From JAJPKK01 sp963747835 (GTDB lineage Bacteria; Pseudomonadota; Alphaproteobacteria; Rhizobiales; Xanthobacteraceae): a stretch of 64,000 bases of DNA. The position numbers and the translations under genes are program-made. The notes beneath the pieces are model-generated. The model was not told where the DNA came from. It saw nothing but the letters and a program-made list of their open reading frames with translations, and searched no databases. The stretch is taken from NCBI GenBank assembly GCA_963747835.1, contig CAVVGO010000001.1, positions 639,043-703,042 on the forward strand. The letters run 5' to 3'. This document shows, piece after piece, positions 54,812-64,000 of the stretch; the first letter of the stretch is position 1, and every line of letters starts with the position of its first letter.

Positions 54812-56869
54812 CTAATCACCCAAGGCTTCGACTTTCACGATGCTAGCCTCTTCCGCGGCACGAAGAGCCTCCAGGGCGTGTTTAGCCTGTTTTGCCGATG
54901 GCTTTCGATCCCAGCCGCCGGCAGCATAACCAGCCAAAGTGCGGCATATGCCGGCAATCTTCCAATGAAACAAGCCTGCCTTCACCCCCAGCTCGGCCAC
55001 CTCCATCCAGGTCGCGCTTTTGACATTCATGCAACGTGCGATTCGTTCGTAGTCAGCCACTGAATGTGTTCCAACGGGAGCGATCGCGTCGACTTGACCA
55101 CTCCCCGAATAGGACAGCTCGGGTGGTAGAGGGTCAGAAAATGGAGGCAGTACGGCCTGCATTTCTTTCCAGCATTCTTCTTTCTTGTACCATTCACTTG
55201 GATTCCGCTGACCGGCAGACTTCCGCAGGGCAGCATCAATCAGCGGAGCCCAGGCCCGCACCAGCTGATCCATCTCGACGCTGATAGCCTGCTGCGACCA
55301 CAACCGATCGAAGTCGGCCCTGCCGCCTGTCTTGTGACCGAGCCCTGCGACGACATAAGCAGTGATCTGCGCTCCGTATGCCGGAAATTTCATGCTGCGA
55401 ACGATCTTTTCGATGGCGCGATACAGCACCGCAATCGCTATCAGCTTCTTGAACCATGCAGCGTCAGGAGGCGGCGGTGGATCATCCTTCAGCCTCTGCA
55501 TAAAGTTCTGGAAGTTCTTCTGTCCACCGAGGCACACTTTGTGGGGCAGGCCAGTCCAGGCACTCAGGTAGCGAGCGACATCGAGCTTGCTCAGGCGTCG
55601 CTGCTTCGGCGTCTGTTGACGGAACGTCTTCTGGTCGGTCTTGCGGAGCGCCGCCTTCTGCTCCGCGGCGAGATACGATCCCCGCGCGCGCTCGTAGAAC
55701 CAACGTCCCTTTCCGTCGTCCAGCCAAGTCGTATTGGCCAAAGTCTCAATCTGCTGGTGGAAAGGATCGTTGGCAGAAAAATCAGCCAGCTGCACTGTGT
55801 TCTGACGGTTGGCCGCGCGGGAAATGGACGAAACCATTTGGCTGAGGTCGGCACCGCCGACCTTGATGATCTTCACCGCAACGGAGACATGGTCCAGACT
55901 CACGCTGTCCTTGCGTCTTGCCCGATGAAGGGAAGCCGTTGTCTGTCCTCCATTGACGATCTGGAGACCCTTAAGCGAGCGAATTTCCAGGCCCCCCGTA
56001 CCGCCAGCTGCCACATCGAGGTCGTCGACGGTTGCAACAATTCCATTGTTGAACGCAAGGAACATCGAAGGTTGTTCAGCAATAGTCCGCCGAAGCTCGG
56101 CATTGACGCTCTTGCGTCCCTGAAGTCCGAGGAATGCGCGGACGTTCAGTTCCAGAAGGCGGACGCCATAACGTTCGTAGACCTGCGAGAGCACATCACC
56201 AGGCAGCACGGCGAGGTAAGCATCATAATCATCGTTCTGTGCCGGGACATGGAGGCACGAAAGAGCTTTGCCGGTCAAAGCCACCAAGTCGACAGCGATA
56301 TCTGCACGGGTTTCACCTTGGCCAAGAACGCGGAACAGACGGACAATGTCATACACTTCGAACTCAAGGGGTTTGCCACGCCACTCGGTCGGTGGCGTGA
56401 TGCTGCCCACGATGCCATCGGTCAGAAGTACGATGCGGATGGCGGAAAGATTGCCTGCCTCGTTCTCTATCAGTCGTGCGAGGTCACTGGCGTCAGTGTT
56501 GGCGGGCTCCAGCTGGGACGCGAGGCCGTCCACGCATGCGCTTGCGAAGCGCAGGGCGCGCTCTAGCGCCTTCGTCACATCGGCAGAAGGAATCTTTCCT
56601 GGCGGCACGTCACCCGAATAGATGGTCGTGAAGAGATCAAGCCGGGAGCGCTCTTCATCAAAGGCGTAGCCGTCGATACGATATGCGGCGTTTCGCACGC
56701 GACCTTCCTGGTAGAGCGGGAACGTCGCATCGAGATGGCCGGCCTCTTCGAGACGCTCCAGGATCAGGCGAGTGAATACCTCCTGAGAAAAGGGCGCTTC
56801 TGTCGACAGGCTTTCCTCGACCTCGGCGATGAGATCCTGTGAAAACTCGACGGTTGCGTCATCTGTCAT
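54812..56869 (-). CDS. AIPR (abortive phage resistance) family protein
   Basis: 685 residues. The AIPR domain core is in the middle: LNVRAFLGLQGRKSVNAELRR, FLAFNNGIVATVDDL, LKGLQIVNGGQTTASLHRAR, ISRAANRQNTVQLADFSANDPFHQQIE and WFYERARGSYL. AIPR proteins are linked to phage abortive infection; mechanism not established. Last gene of the defence operon; its ATG overlaps the stop of the PD-(D/E)XK gene by four bases. Meets the Mrr-like gene tail to tail with only a 4-base gap. Confidence 0.92.
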   Translation of the reverse strand: MTDDATVEFSQDLIAEVEESLSTEAPFSQEVFTRLILERLEEAGHLDATFPLYQEGRVRNAAYRIDGYAFDEERSRLDLFTTIYSGDVPPGKIPSADVTKALERALRFASACVDGLASQLEPANTDASDLARLIENEAGNLSAIRIVLLTDGIVGSITPPTEWRGKPLEFEVYDIVRLFRVLGQGETRADIAVDLVALTGKALSCLHVPAQNDDYDAYLAVLPGDVLSQVYERYGVRLLELNVRAFLGLQGRKSVNAELRRTIAEQPSMFLAFNNGIVATVDDLDVAAGGTGGLEIRSLKGLQIVNGGQTTASLHRARRKDSVSLDHVSVAVKIIKVGGADLSQMVSSISRAANRQNTVQLADFSANDPFHQQIETLANTTWLDDGKGRWFYERARGSYLAAEQKAALRKTDQKTFRQQTPKQRRLSKLDVARYLSAWTGLPHKVCLGGQKNFQNFMQRLKDDPPPPPDAAWFKKLIAIAVLYRAIEKIVRSMKFPAYGAQITAYVVAGLGHKTGGRADFDRLWSQQAISVEMDQLVRAWAPLIDAALRKSAGQRNPSEWYKKEECWKEMQAVLPPFSDPLPPELSYSGSGQVDAIAPVGTHSVADYERIARCMNVKSATWMEVAELGVKAGLFHWKIAGICRTLAGYAAGGWDRKPSAKQAKHALEALRAAEEASIVKVEALGD

Positions 56870-57843
56870 GCATGTTCTCCTTGACGGAACGCATCAAGGA
56901 CAGACGCCGCGTCTGCAGAGAAGGCTGAGATGGCCCGAACTTCAAGCGTGTAGGTTGCCTCGCTGATTGCGATAGGAAGAGCTGAGCGGATCAGCCGCGG
57001 AAAACCGTCGGACACGGCATACGCGTCGATGGCGCGGAGCTGGACCTTCGGCGTACTCCGTGCGGTATCATCGCCGGGCAGCAGACCACGGCGCAGGAGC
57101 GCGTTTTCGAAGCTGCGGCGATTGAAGTCATCCGGCAGGACGTCGCTCACAGCCGCGATGATGTCGCGCAGGGAGCGACCGTCAGGACTCTCGATAAGTC
57201 TAACGTGCAGGAGGTCGAGCTGCCGAAGTCCGGCAGTATCCAGCTGATCAAGCCTGGAAATCGTGATGATCGACGAGGGTCCGAGCCCGGCTTTCACCTC
57301 AAGGGCATGACCGTTGCTTTGGAAGTCGTGCAGCCCGTCAACTGGTGACTGCCAGGACGCGAGGTGGTGGGAATTGTTGGCTAGCAGTCGTTCCAGGACC
57401 ACCAGTTCTCCGATAAGGCCGATCGTCTCTGACCGGGAGAGGCCGTCCCGCCGGTCGCGCAGGAACTGCCGCCACGCATCCAACCGCGCAAGGAACTGTT
57501 GCAGTGCCTCGTTCCTATCTGCGAGCGCTGCAGCAGCGACAACATCGGCACAGATGGTCGAGAAGAGGTCGCGTCTGCTGCTGTCTTCAAGAGACAGGAC
57601 GAGAAGCGGACCGGTATCATCCGGCACAGAATTTAGCCACATGCCGCTCAGCTCGAACTGGGCACTTGGTGCAAGCGCGGTCTGGAGCATCAGGCAGGGC
57701 GCATTGTCGATCGCACGCATGCCGGCGCGAATTTCCAGAGATACATCCTTGGAGATGAGCTTGCTACGATACTGGCGTGACACCGGCGCGGTCTGCGCGA
57801 GCTCGTCCCAGGCGTCATTCAGCGTGTCCAGCCAGGAGGTCAT
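56866..57843 (-). CDS. PD-(D/E)XK motif protein (DUF4420-like)
   Basis: 325 residues. The central segment SETIGLIGELVVLERLL, WQSPVDGLHDFQSNGHALEVKAG is a restriction-like nuclease core: Glu in the GE helix, Asp of HDF and E-V-K. This family always comes with Z1, MutL-type ATPase and AIPR genes, and is the likely effector nuclease. Overlaps both neighbours by four bases. Confidence 0.88.
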   Translation of the reverse strand: MTSWLDTLNDAWDELAQTAPVSRQYRSKLISKDVSLEIRAGMRAIDNAPCLMLQTALAPSAQFELSGMWLNSVPDDTGPLLVLSLEDSSRRDLFSTICADVVAAAALADRNEALQQFLARLDAWRQFLRDRRDGLSRSETIGLIGELVVLERLLANNSHHLASWQSPVDGLHDFQSNGHALEVKAGLGPSSIITISRLDQLDTAGLRQLDLLHVRLIESPDGRSLRDIIAAVSDVLPDDFNRRSFENALLRRGLLPGDDTARSTPKVQLRAIDAYAVSDGFPRLIRSALPIAISEATYTLEVRAISAFSADAASVLDAFRQGEHA

Positions 57844-60614
57844 GATTCCTCGCGCTGCAGAACACTGTTGATCCTGTAGACGCGGTCGTCGGCCGCTTCA
57901 CTGTCCGGGAAGCTGACGACAACGCTGATGACAGGGCGATCCGTGGTTTCTACCTTCGCCTTGTCGGGATCGATCGGATAGATGATGAGCAGACCGTTCT
58001 GCGGGCGGCCACCCCGGACCTTGCGGATGAACTCGCCTGACGGAACATCTGTCGACGGCTTCTTGCGCGACTGTCTCTCCAGGTTGGTGCGTTCCAGCGC
58101 CTTAGCAAACTCGTCATCGGTCAGATCAATCGCCTGGTCCAGCGGGCTGAGTGCCGTACCGATGATGAATTGATCGTCCGGCAAGGCTTTTCCGTCCCTG
58201 GGTTCTCGCGGCGTGCGCAGGATGCAGTTGCGGCGGCGTCCCGCGATTTCCACTTCCTTTTCCGAGCCTGTGGCGAGGAATACGGTCCAGTTCGTCAGCT
58301 CTTTCATTGCAAGCTGATCCGTGATGTAGGCGGCAAGCTTGTTACCGTCGACCTGCAGGCTTTCCGGCGGGAACGTCAGGTTCCTGAGGTATTCCGCAAT
58401 GTCGCGTCCGGCGATGCTGGTCCACAGGGTTCCCTTCGCCTCTTTGTCTCCAGACCCCGGACGAGGCGGACTGTCTTTTCCATCGCCAAGACTGCGAACG
58501 AAGTCATCGGTAAGGGCCGCGTTCCGATCGATGGTTAGGCGATCGCGAAACATGACCGTCTGTACCTTGCCTTCGCCTGCATAGCTGCTCTGGCGCAGTT
58601 CGGTGTGACGTTGCTTGTTCTTCGCCGTGATCTCTAGAACGTCGTGAACGGCAACCTTGAGGCCGAACTCTTTCGGCGTTGCCTTGGTAAGGGACATGTC
58701 GAAGAACTGGGCACGCAGCTCCTTCTGTGCCGTTGCTACGTAACGGAACCAGTCTTCCATATCAGTGGTCGTATACAGGCGGCACAGATCGGCGAAGCCG
58801 CGGCGATAGCCGAACCAGCGTCCCATCTGCAGCAGGCTGTCGTACTGGCGGGATACCCGCAGGAAATAACTGACGGACAGGCCTTCCAGCGTCAGACCGC
58901 GTGAAAGCTTATCGCCCCCGATCGCGATCAGGGAACGGCCGGTTTCCTTGTAGGCATCGTAGTCGATGTCGGCCTTGCTCTTACCGTTCGCGGTGATGAC
59001 CTCGATCTTGTCGCAGCTATCTGCGAGCTGAGCCCGGACCTGATCCCAGGTCACACGAATGGTACTCCGGCCATGGATCGTCTGCTCGACCGCCGCGGTC
59101 GTCGGCACGTAGTCCTCGTCCCACATGTTCTTGAGACGCCTCAGCGTCTCGCGGTCACCATTGGAGATCATGGCACGGGTTTCGATCAGGTATTTCTCGA
59201 CCTGACGATGGACTTCGATGTGAACATCGACATAGCGTGAGACGTGAACCAGCATCGAGTTGTGTTCGCGGCCCTGACCTCGTGCGACGCGAGCGGCACA
59301 GGTCAATAGGAATGTGTCGATGGCCTTCTCAAGACTTGGCGGAATCACGTCCTGACCGTTGAAGCGGGGCTTCAGAGTCTTATCGTGTTTTTCCGGTATC
59401 CACTTCTCTCCCGTCTGATCGAGAGGGCGAACCAGCGGCAGCCCCGGGTTGTCGGCCTCATCGTTGGTTCCGAACACGGCCGCAGGGCCGAAATAGTCAT
59501 CAGGCGGCGTCAGCGAAACTATGAAGGTAGAGGGGAAGAGGTCCGGACCGTAGTCTTTCGCCTTCCGTTCGTCGTGGATGAAGATGTTTGCAAACGGCGT
59601 TGCCGTGTAGCCAACATAGACGCGTCGGTCGAACTTCATAAGGAGTTTGCGTATCTCTCCGTTGACGCGCTTGGGATCGTAGTCTTCGTCAAACGTCCCG
59701 TCCTCTAAGAGCGGCTGATCACCAGTGTCTACGGATGCCTGGTCCGACTCGTCGTCGATCACGAGGACGGGAGCTGCTCTGGACGGCGCCGAGCGCCGCG
59801 CAATCCAGTTGTTGAGGTTCTCCAGAACCTTGGCGTTTTTCTTGACCACAAGCACACAGGGCTGACTGACCGGCGAGAAGTTCGCCTGGTCTGCCATGGT
59901 CTGACTGAAATCACCTTTGAGAGAAGCGGCCGTCAGGCTGTCTACAACCAGCTGCGCGTTGAACGCACCTACACCCACGACCGGCATCGGCCGATTGGGT
60001 TCCTGGGACTTCGGGTTTGTGTCGTAACCAAGAAAATCCTGATCGAAGCGCTTCTGCGTCTGCAAGCGGAGAATGTTGTGCATCCCCGCAAGGATGATGA
60101 TGATGCGATAGCCGGCATCCGCAGCACGATTGACCACGCCCGCGTAGCTCGCAGTTTTGCCTGACTGCACATCACCGACCACAAGACCGCGCCAGTCCCA
60201 GCTGCCCATCCGCTGCGGATCATCCATGGACTCAAGGATTTTTGCGGTGCTTTCCTTGAGCTCCGTGATGGACTCCTCGGGCCATCGGTCTTCTTCCAGC
60301 TTGTTGATGTACCGCTGCATGAAAGGCCCGGGTTGGCGACGATCGCCAACGTACCACGGAGCGGGCCTTACGTTTTCCTTGTCCTGCAGGAAGAGCGCAG
60401 GACCCTGTTCGGTGACGAAGATCGTCCATAGCACCCGGGTCGCGGCCTCAATCTCTTCAGGCCCGATTGTCTGCCCCGTGGTCAGACTGAATATCGGTCC
60501 ATCAAGTGCAACGAGCTTCGCGATAGACTCGCGGTCAATCTGGGCGCCGGACTCCTTTTGGAGTTGCAGGATTTTTCGCGCTCGCAACGCGAGCGCTTCA
60601 ATCACGTCAGCCAT
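57840..60614 (-). CDS. Z1 domain-containing superfamily II helicase-like ATPase
   Basis: 924 residues from ATG 60612-60614 after GGGGGCAG; a TTG twelve bases earlier is less likely. Walker A is VVGDVQSGKTASYAG (about 146-158), Walker B LVIDDESDQAS (about 287), motif III VGYTATPFANIF, and the Z1 region IAIGGDKLSRGLTLEGLSVSYFLR. It is predicted to move on DNA for the partner nuclease and ATPase. Overlaps the MutL-type gene by eight bases. Confidence 0.93.
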   Translation of the reverse strand: MADVIEALALRARKILQLQKESGAQIDRESIAKLVALDGPIFSLTTGQTIGPEEIEAATRVLWTIFVTEQGPALFLQDKENVRPAPWYVGDRRQPGPFMQRYINKLEEDRWPEESITELKESTAKILESMDDPQRMGSWDWRGLVVGDVQSGKTASYAGVVNRAADAGYRIIIILAGMHNILRLQTQKRFDQDFLGYDTNPKSQEPNRPMPVVGVGAFNAQLVVDSLTAASLKGDFSQTMADQANFSPVSQPCVLVVKKNAKVLENLNNWIARRSAPSRAAPVLVIDDESDQASVDTGDQPLLEDGTFDEDYDPKRVNGEIRKLLMKFDRRVYVGYTATPFANIFIHDERKAKDYGPDLFPSTFIVSLTPPDDYFGPAAVFGTNDEADNPGLPLVRPLDQTGEKWIPEKHDKTLKPRFNGQDVIPPSLEKAIDTFLLTCAARVARGQGREHNSMLVHVSRYVDVHIEVHRQVEKYLIETRAMISNGDRETLRRLKNMWDEDYVPTTAAVEQTIHGRSTIRVTWDQVRAQLADSCDKIEVITANGKSKADIDYDAYKETGRSLIAIGGDKLSRGLTLEGLSVSYFLRVSRQYDSLLQMGRWFGYRRGFADLCRLYTTTDMEDWFRYVATAQKELRAQFFDMSLTKATPKEFGLKVAVHDVLEITAKNKQRHTELRQSSYAGEGKVQTVMFRDRLTIDRNAALTDDFVRSLGDGKDSPPRPGSGDKEAKGTLWTSIAGRDIAEYLRNLTFPPESLQVDGNKLAAYITDQLAMKELTNWTVFLATGSEKEVEIAGRRRNCILRTPREPRDGKALPDDQFIIGTALSPLDQAIDLTDDEFAKALERTNLERQSRKKPSTDVPSGEFIRKVRGGRPQNGLLIIYPIDPDKAKVETTDRPVISVVVSFPDSEAADDRVYRINSVLQREES

Positions 60615-62103
60615 CACTGCCCCCAAGCTTTCGTACGATTTCGGATTTCAGCTTCGTCAGATCTCCGGGAAGATTGAGAAGGAGTGCATCGACGCGCTGA
60701 TCCAGCGTCATGTTCGAGGGGAGAGTTCTGCCCAGTTCCGCGAGCTGGTCGGTAAGCTGGGCGATTTCCTCGGCGTCCAATGTCGGAACTTCCGCTCCTT
60801 CGGCCTCTGACACATCAAGCCATATGCGCTCAACAGGCACACTGCGTTCGATGATCGACAGAACGGCATTCAACAGGCGGACGCCGCTGGCGGCCTCACG
60901 ACAGGCGACGATGACGGGGTGATCACGATTGATCCGGTACTGCGTTCCTTTTTGCCCCTGGCTTGCAAGCCATATGGCGGGCGCAGTGTGCGGTGCGCCG
61001 CGGACGCGCGGTCCCTGACCGCGGAAGGCGAAGACTTCACGTGCCTCTTCACGGCAACGTCCGGCAATCGCAGTCAGACGTGCGCGGAGCGCACCTGGCG
61101 GCCGCGCCTGGGACTTGCGCACGTCAATGCGCCAGTCACGGTCCAGTTCGGTCGGGAGGTCTACCTGAATACGGGCAAGCCGGCTTGCTTCATCGCGGGT
61201 CCACGTGCGAACGCCGCCCAGTCCGAGCCAGCTGCCCGCAACCAGGAGACGTTTGCCGCGATAGATATAGAAGCCCTGCCTTGCACCCCAGCCACCGGGT
61301 CCGCCAGCGGATTCGTATTCGGCATCATTGGCAAAGCGGTCGCGATGCGGAAGCACATAAGGTTTGACGCCGAAGGTCGATCCGGCATGACGTATCCGCT
61401 CTGAGGGCATTTCCGTCGTAGCCGGATGGGCAGCCTGAAACGGGTCCCACGCTTTGACCGGGCGTCCGTTCGTCGAAATGCGAATGCTTTGAGCGTCCCC
61501 GCCAAGGAAGCGGTGAAAGACCATCCCTAGATGCGCGCGGATATCCTGGAGGCGCAGATAGAACGTCTGCTTGTCGAGGCCTGACAGTCCACCGAGGCTA
61601 TCCATCCGATCCCAAAGAACCAACGTGCCATGAGCGAGCTGGGAGAGTTTCGACACGAACGGATGTTCCGGGAGTTCTGTTGGCGCCAAAGCCAGCCACC
61701 CGCGCTCAGCCACGACATCCACGTCCAGCACAAGGGCATTGGTCTGTCCGTCGCGCCGGCTGATGACCGTGAGACGTCTGCACTGGGATAAGGATGCGGT
61801 CTTGAGGCCCAGCCCGAACCTGCCAAGATCGGAGGGGTTTCGTGGGGCTGCAGGACCGCTCCCGCCGAAGCGTAAAGCCTCGCCAAGTGTTGTGCGATCC
61901 ATTCCGTCGCCGTCATCCAGCAGAGCCATGCGAGGATCGCCGTCGTTCCAGTCCAGGTCCAGTTCGACTTGCTTGGCGTCCTTGCCGATGCTGTTGTCGA
62001 CAAGATCAGCTATCGCGGTTTCAGGCGAGTATCCCAGGCCTCGCAAGGATTTGATCAGAGCTGAAGCTGAGGGTGTTATCTCGAAGGGTAGCTCCAGTGT
62101 CAT
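60607..62103 (-). CDS. MutL/MORC-type GHKL ATPase
   Basis: 498 residues. GHKL Bergerat fold: AIADLVDNSIG (30-40; Asp33 is where most have Glu, Asn37 binds Mg), LLDDGDGMD (56-64), and SDLGRFGLGLKTASLSQC. A transducer-like S5 domain follows, with YIYRGKRLLVAGSWLGLG. The clade is the prokaryotic MORC-like group tied to restriction-modification operons. It may act as an ATP-driven clamp that senses DNA state. Confidence 0.93.
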   Translation of the reverse strand: MTLELPFEITPSASALIKSLRGLGYSPETAIADLVDNSIGKDAKQVELDLDWNDGDPRMALLDDGDGMDRTTLGEALRFGGSGPAAPRNPSDLGRFGLGLKTASLSQCRRLTVISRRDGQTNALVLDVDVVAERGWLALAPTELPEHPFVSKLSQLAHGTLVLWDRMDSLGGLSGLDKQTFYLRLQDIRAHLGMVFHRFLGGDAQSIRISTNGRPVKAWDPFQAAHPATTEMPSERIRHAGSTFGVKPYVLPHRDRFANDAEYESAGGPGGWGARQGFYIYRGKRLLVAGSWLGLGGVRTWTRDEASRLARIQVDLPTELDRDWRIDVRKSQARPPGALRARLTAIAGRCREEAREVFAFRGQGPRVRGAPHTAPAIWLASQGQKGTQYRINRDHPVIVACREAASGVRLLNAVLSIIERSVPVERIWLDVSEAEGAEVPTLDAEEIAQLTDQLAELGRTLPSNMTLDQRVDALLLNLPGDLTKLKSEIVRKLGGSDG

Positions 62104-62106
62104 GGT

Positions 62107-63598
62107 CTACGCCACCCGGCGATCAAATTTCCTGTTCATATCGCCTATAGCCTGATCGAGCTGTTCTTTGATTGCCCGAGCGATAGCGAGTGCAAGCAGG
62201 GGCGGAACGGCGTTTCCGATCTGGCGAAAACCAGCGTTCATCGCGCCCGCAAAATGGAAGCCGTCTGGAAAGGACTGAAGACGGGCGGCCTCACGCACCG
62301 AAACCGTACGGCACTGGCGGCCGTCGTAATGGATATGGGAATAGGTATCCTTGCCCATGTGCGCCGTCAGGGTACGCGACGGCTTTTCCGGATGAAGCTT
62401 CCACCACTTGTTCGGAAATTTCTCAGGATCGTAGGGCGGTACCATTTGTGATCTGAGGTTCTTGTAGTCCGCAGAGTTCTTCGAAGAACTCCCAAGGCGC
62501 TTTCTTTTCAGCGCCTCTTCAAACAATTCTTCAGCGAGCCTGTATGCACGCGGGTATTCCGCGCCGTACTCCAGAGCTGCAAAAATGGGAAAATCGCGAG
62601 GAGTTCAACCGGACAAGATGGCCATCTGTACCTGTTTTTGTTTCGAATCCCGGCCAAGACCGCATCAAACGGGCGTAGTCAGACAAGTCATCCTTCATCG
62701 ACTCATATGGCAGCACGTCCGTCAGTCTGCGCCGACGAATGATCTTCGGGTCTTTTACGTGCTCCCTGATCCTGGGCAGATCACCGAGGGCTTCGCGAGC
62801 TCCAACTGCAGCCTTGAGTGACGGGGATGGCGCGTGGATTTCATGAAACCGCCCGCTGGTCCGATCAACATATTTGAGGGCCACGTGTCGGGATCCCTCG
62901 TATCCGCGAGGCAGTTCGACGAAATGGGTCGGCTCCGGAAAGACCGGCACCGACCGAAGGACATTGGCAAATGCTACGATGAACAGCCGCTCTCGTATCT
63001 GTGGAACGCCATAGAATGAGGCGTTCAGGAGAGTGTAGCTTGTCGAGTATCCCGCGTCCTCAAGCGCTTCGCATATTTCTTCTGGGACGTTGTGACCGCC
63101 GAAGTTCAGAATGTCAGGAACATTTTCGATGATTATGACAAGAGGCTGTGCGTCTGCCACGTATCGAAGAAAGCGGCGATAAAGCGACGCGCGCGGGTCT
63201 TTCCGAAAAGCATCGTCCGCTCCGCCCGAAACCGAGCGAAGTTTTGATCGACCGATTCGCGCGAACGCCTGGCAGGGGAGTCCAGCGGCAAGGATATCAA
63301 ACGAATCCTCGGGCGAAGTGTGCAGCCCGAGTTCGGTGACGAGCTTTTCTGTCGAGCATTTTTCCAGGTCGCGCGGCAGAGCCCATCGAGCTTCACGGTC
63401 GTGGCCAAAATTTACGGCATAGCTTTCCGCGGCTTCGGCATCAATTTCGATGTGCGCCGAGAGTTCGAACCCGGCGGTCAGGAGGCCGAGGGCGAGCCCG
63501 CCGCAACCAGAGCATATTTCCAGCACGCGCGGCTTCTTGCCTGAACGCAGACGTTCAAGCTTTTTTTGTCGCGCAGCCTTGTCGCGTGCAGAGATCAT
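62107..63598 (-). pseudogene. dcm: DNA (cytosine-5) methyltransferase, interrupted by a +1 frameshift
   Basis: From 63598: VLEICSGCGGLALGL (SAM, motif I), AAGLPCQAFA (Cys109, motif IV), IIENVPDIL (motif VI), QIRERLFIV (motif VIII), then a target-recognition region to about 62600. There the frame changes: deleting one A from GAACTC (62600-62605) gives LTPRDFPIFAALEYGAEYPRAYRLAEELFEEALKR and the C-terminal motifs (WKLHPEKPSRTLTAHMGKD, LQSFPDGFHF, IGNAVPPLLA, motifs IX and X), ending at 62107. About 496 residues. GANTC site, so probably whole in the cell. It should protect host DNA from the partner nucleases. Confidence 0.92.
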
Positions 63599-64000
63599 CG
63601 ACGCAGCAATTCCTTCAGCTCCTTGCGGAGACTTTCAGGATTTGCCGTTTCGCATTCCCAGATGATCGCGACGCGCCAACCCATTTCCTCCAGCTCCCTC
63701 TGCACACGTTTATCGCGTGCTACATTACTCTTAAACTTTCCTTTCCAGAACTCAACATTCGATTTTGGCCTGTAGGCACAAGCACATCCCCGATGCCGAT
63801 GCCAGAAGCACCCATGCACGAAAAGCGCGAGTTTCCTGCCGGGAAAGACCAGGTCTGGCGAGCCAGGGAGGTCTTTGACATGAAGCCTAAACCGGTATCC
63901 GAGGCGGTGCGCGGTACTCCGAACGATAAGCTCCGGCTTCGTTCCCTTCGCGCGGATGCGGCTCATCATTTCGGAACGACGGGTGGGTGAAACTATGTCT
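63595..64000 (-). CDS. vsr: very short patch repair endonuclease, start cut by window edge
   Basis: The frame runs beyond ATG 63969: DIVSPTRRSEMMSRIRAKGTK is the normal Vsr N-terminus, so the start is just outside the window. Then LHVKDLPGSPDLVFPGRKLALFVHGCFWHRH (Asp and His of the site, with the Cys/His zinc residues), CACAYRPKSNVEFW and GWRVAIIWECE. Vsr cuts next to T-G mismatches made when 5-methylcytosine deaminates, so it repairs the damage caused by the Dcm partner. Overlaps dcm by four bases. Confidence 0.95.
   Translation of the reverse strand, partial: DIVSPTRRSEMMSRIRAKGTKPELIVRSTAHRLGYRFRLHVKDLPGSPDLVFPGRKLALFVHGCFWHRHRGCACAYRPKSNVEFWKGKFKSNVARDKRVQRELEEMGWRVAIIWECETANPESLRKELKELLRR

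Overview
The window looks like chromosome from a high-GC alphaproteobacterium of the order Hyphomicrobiales (Bradyrhizobium / Xanthobacteraceae type). Grounds: the gene families and their arrangement (a Liv ABC operon with an extra small membrane protein, the Anbu proteasome-like operon, TRAP systems for aromatic or organic acids, CoxG/CoxS/CoxM), REP-like palindromes typical of that order, and GANTC sequences (the CcrM methylation site) at several apparent sequence errors. The genus is inferred, not shown.

Region by region. 1-2.4 kb: tail of a tautomerase, a gene-free stretch with a repeated motif, ccdA and a cupin. 2.5-8.7 kb (minus): branched-chain amino acid type ABC operon livH-livM-livG-livF-small membrane protein-livK, with a broken DUF559 gene and REP palindromes between livH and livM. 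8.8-16.4 kb: aromatic catabolism (HpaB-type oxygenase, flavin reductase, AraC regulator, pcaD, pcaC), mixed with envelope proteins and a TonB-like gene. 16.7-19.8 kb: coxG, coxS, coxM without an adjacent large subunit, then a metallo-beta-lactamase-fold enzyme. 20-30 kb: retropepsin-like protease, hybrid-membrane histidine kinase, GST, outer-membrane barrel, a coupled methyltransferase/PaaK-like ligase pair, a hydroxyisobutyrate-dehydrogenase-like enzyme and apbC. 30.4-35 kb: TRAP transporter with two substrate-binding proteins and the dctQM permease. 35-39.3 kb: moaA, DUF971, an L,D-transpeptidase and a repetitive EF-hand protein. 39.7-44.8 kb (minus): Anbu operon (ATP-grasp, alpha-E, transglutaminase-like, Anbu, plus an SDR). 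45-50.3 kb: feruloyl-CoA synthase, CinA-type protein, alpha/beta hydrolase, gpt, cupin.

50.34 kb to the right edge is an integrated island. It starts inside a host tRNA-Leu(UAA), of which only an intron-less 5' half remains. A tyrosine integrase follows, and then a complete but different tRNA-Leu(UAA) interrupted in its anticodon by a 237-nt group I (IC3) intron. Small ICE-type genes and a broken Mrr-like endonuclease come next, then a tightly overlapping minus-strand defence operon: vsr, dcm, MutL/MORC-type ATPase, Z1 helicase, PD-(D/E)XK protein (DUF4420 type), AIPR. My main proposal is that the island destroyed the host tRNA-Leu and carries a rescue copy whose attachment core is split by a self-splicing intron, so that the copy is not itself a target.

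At least seven otherwise conserved genes carry one-base frameshifts. Four of them are corrected by deleting one base within a GANTC context, which points to a systematic read error at methylated sites rather than true gene decay.
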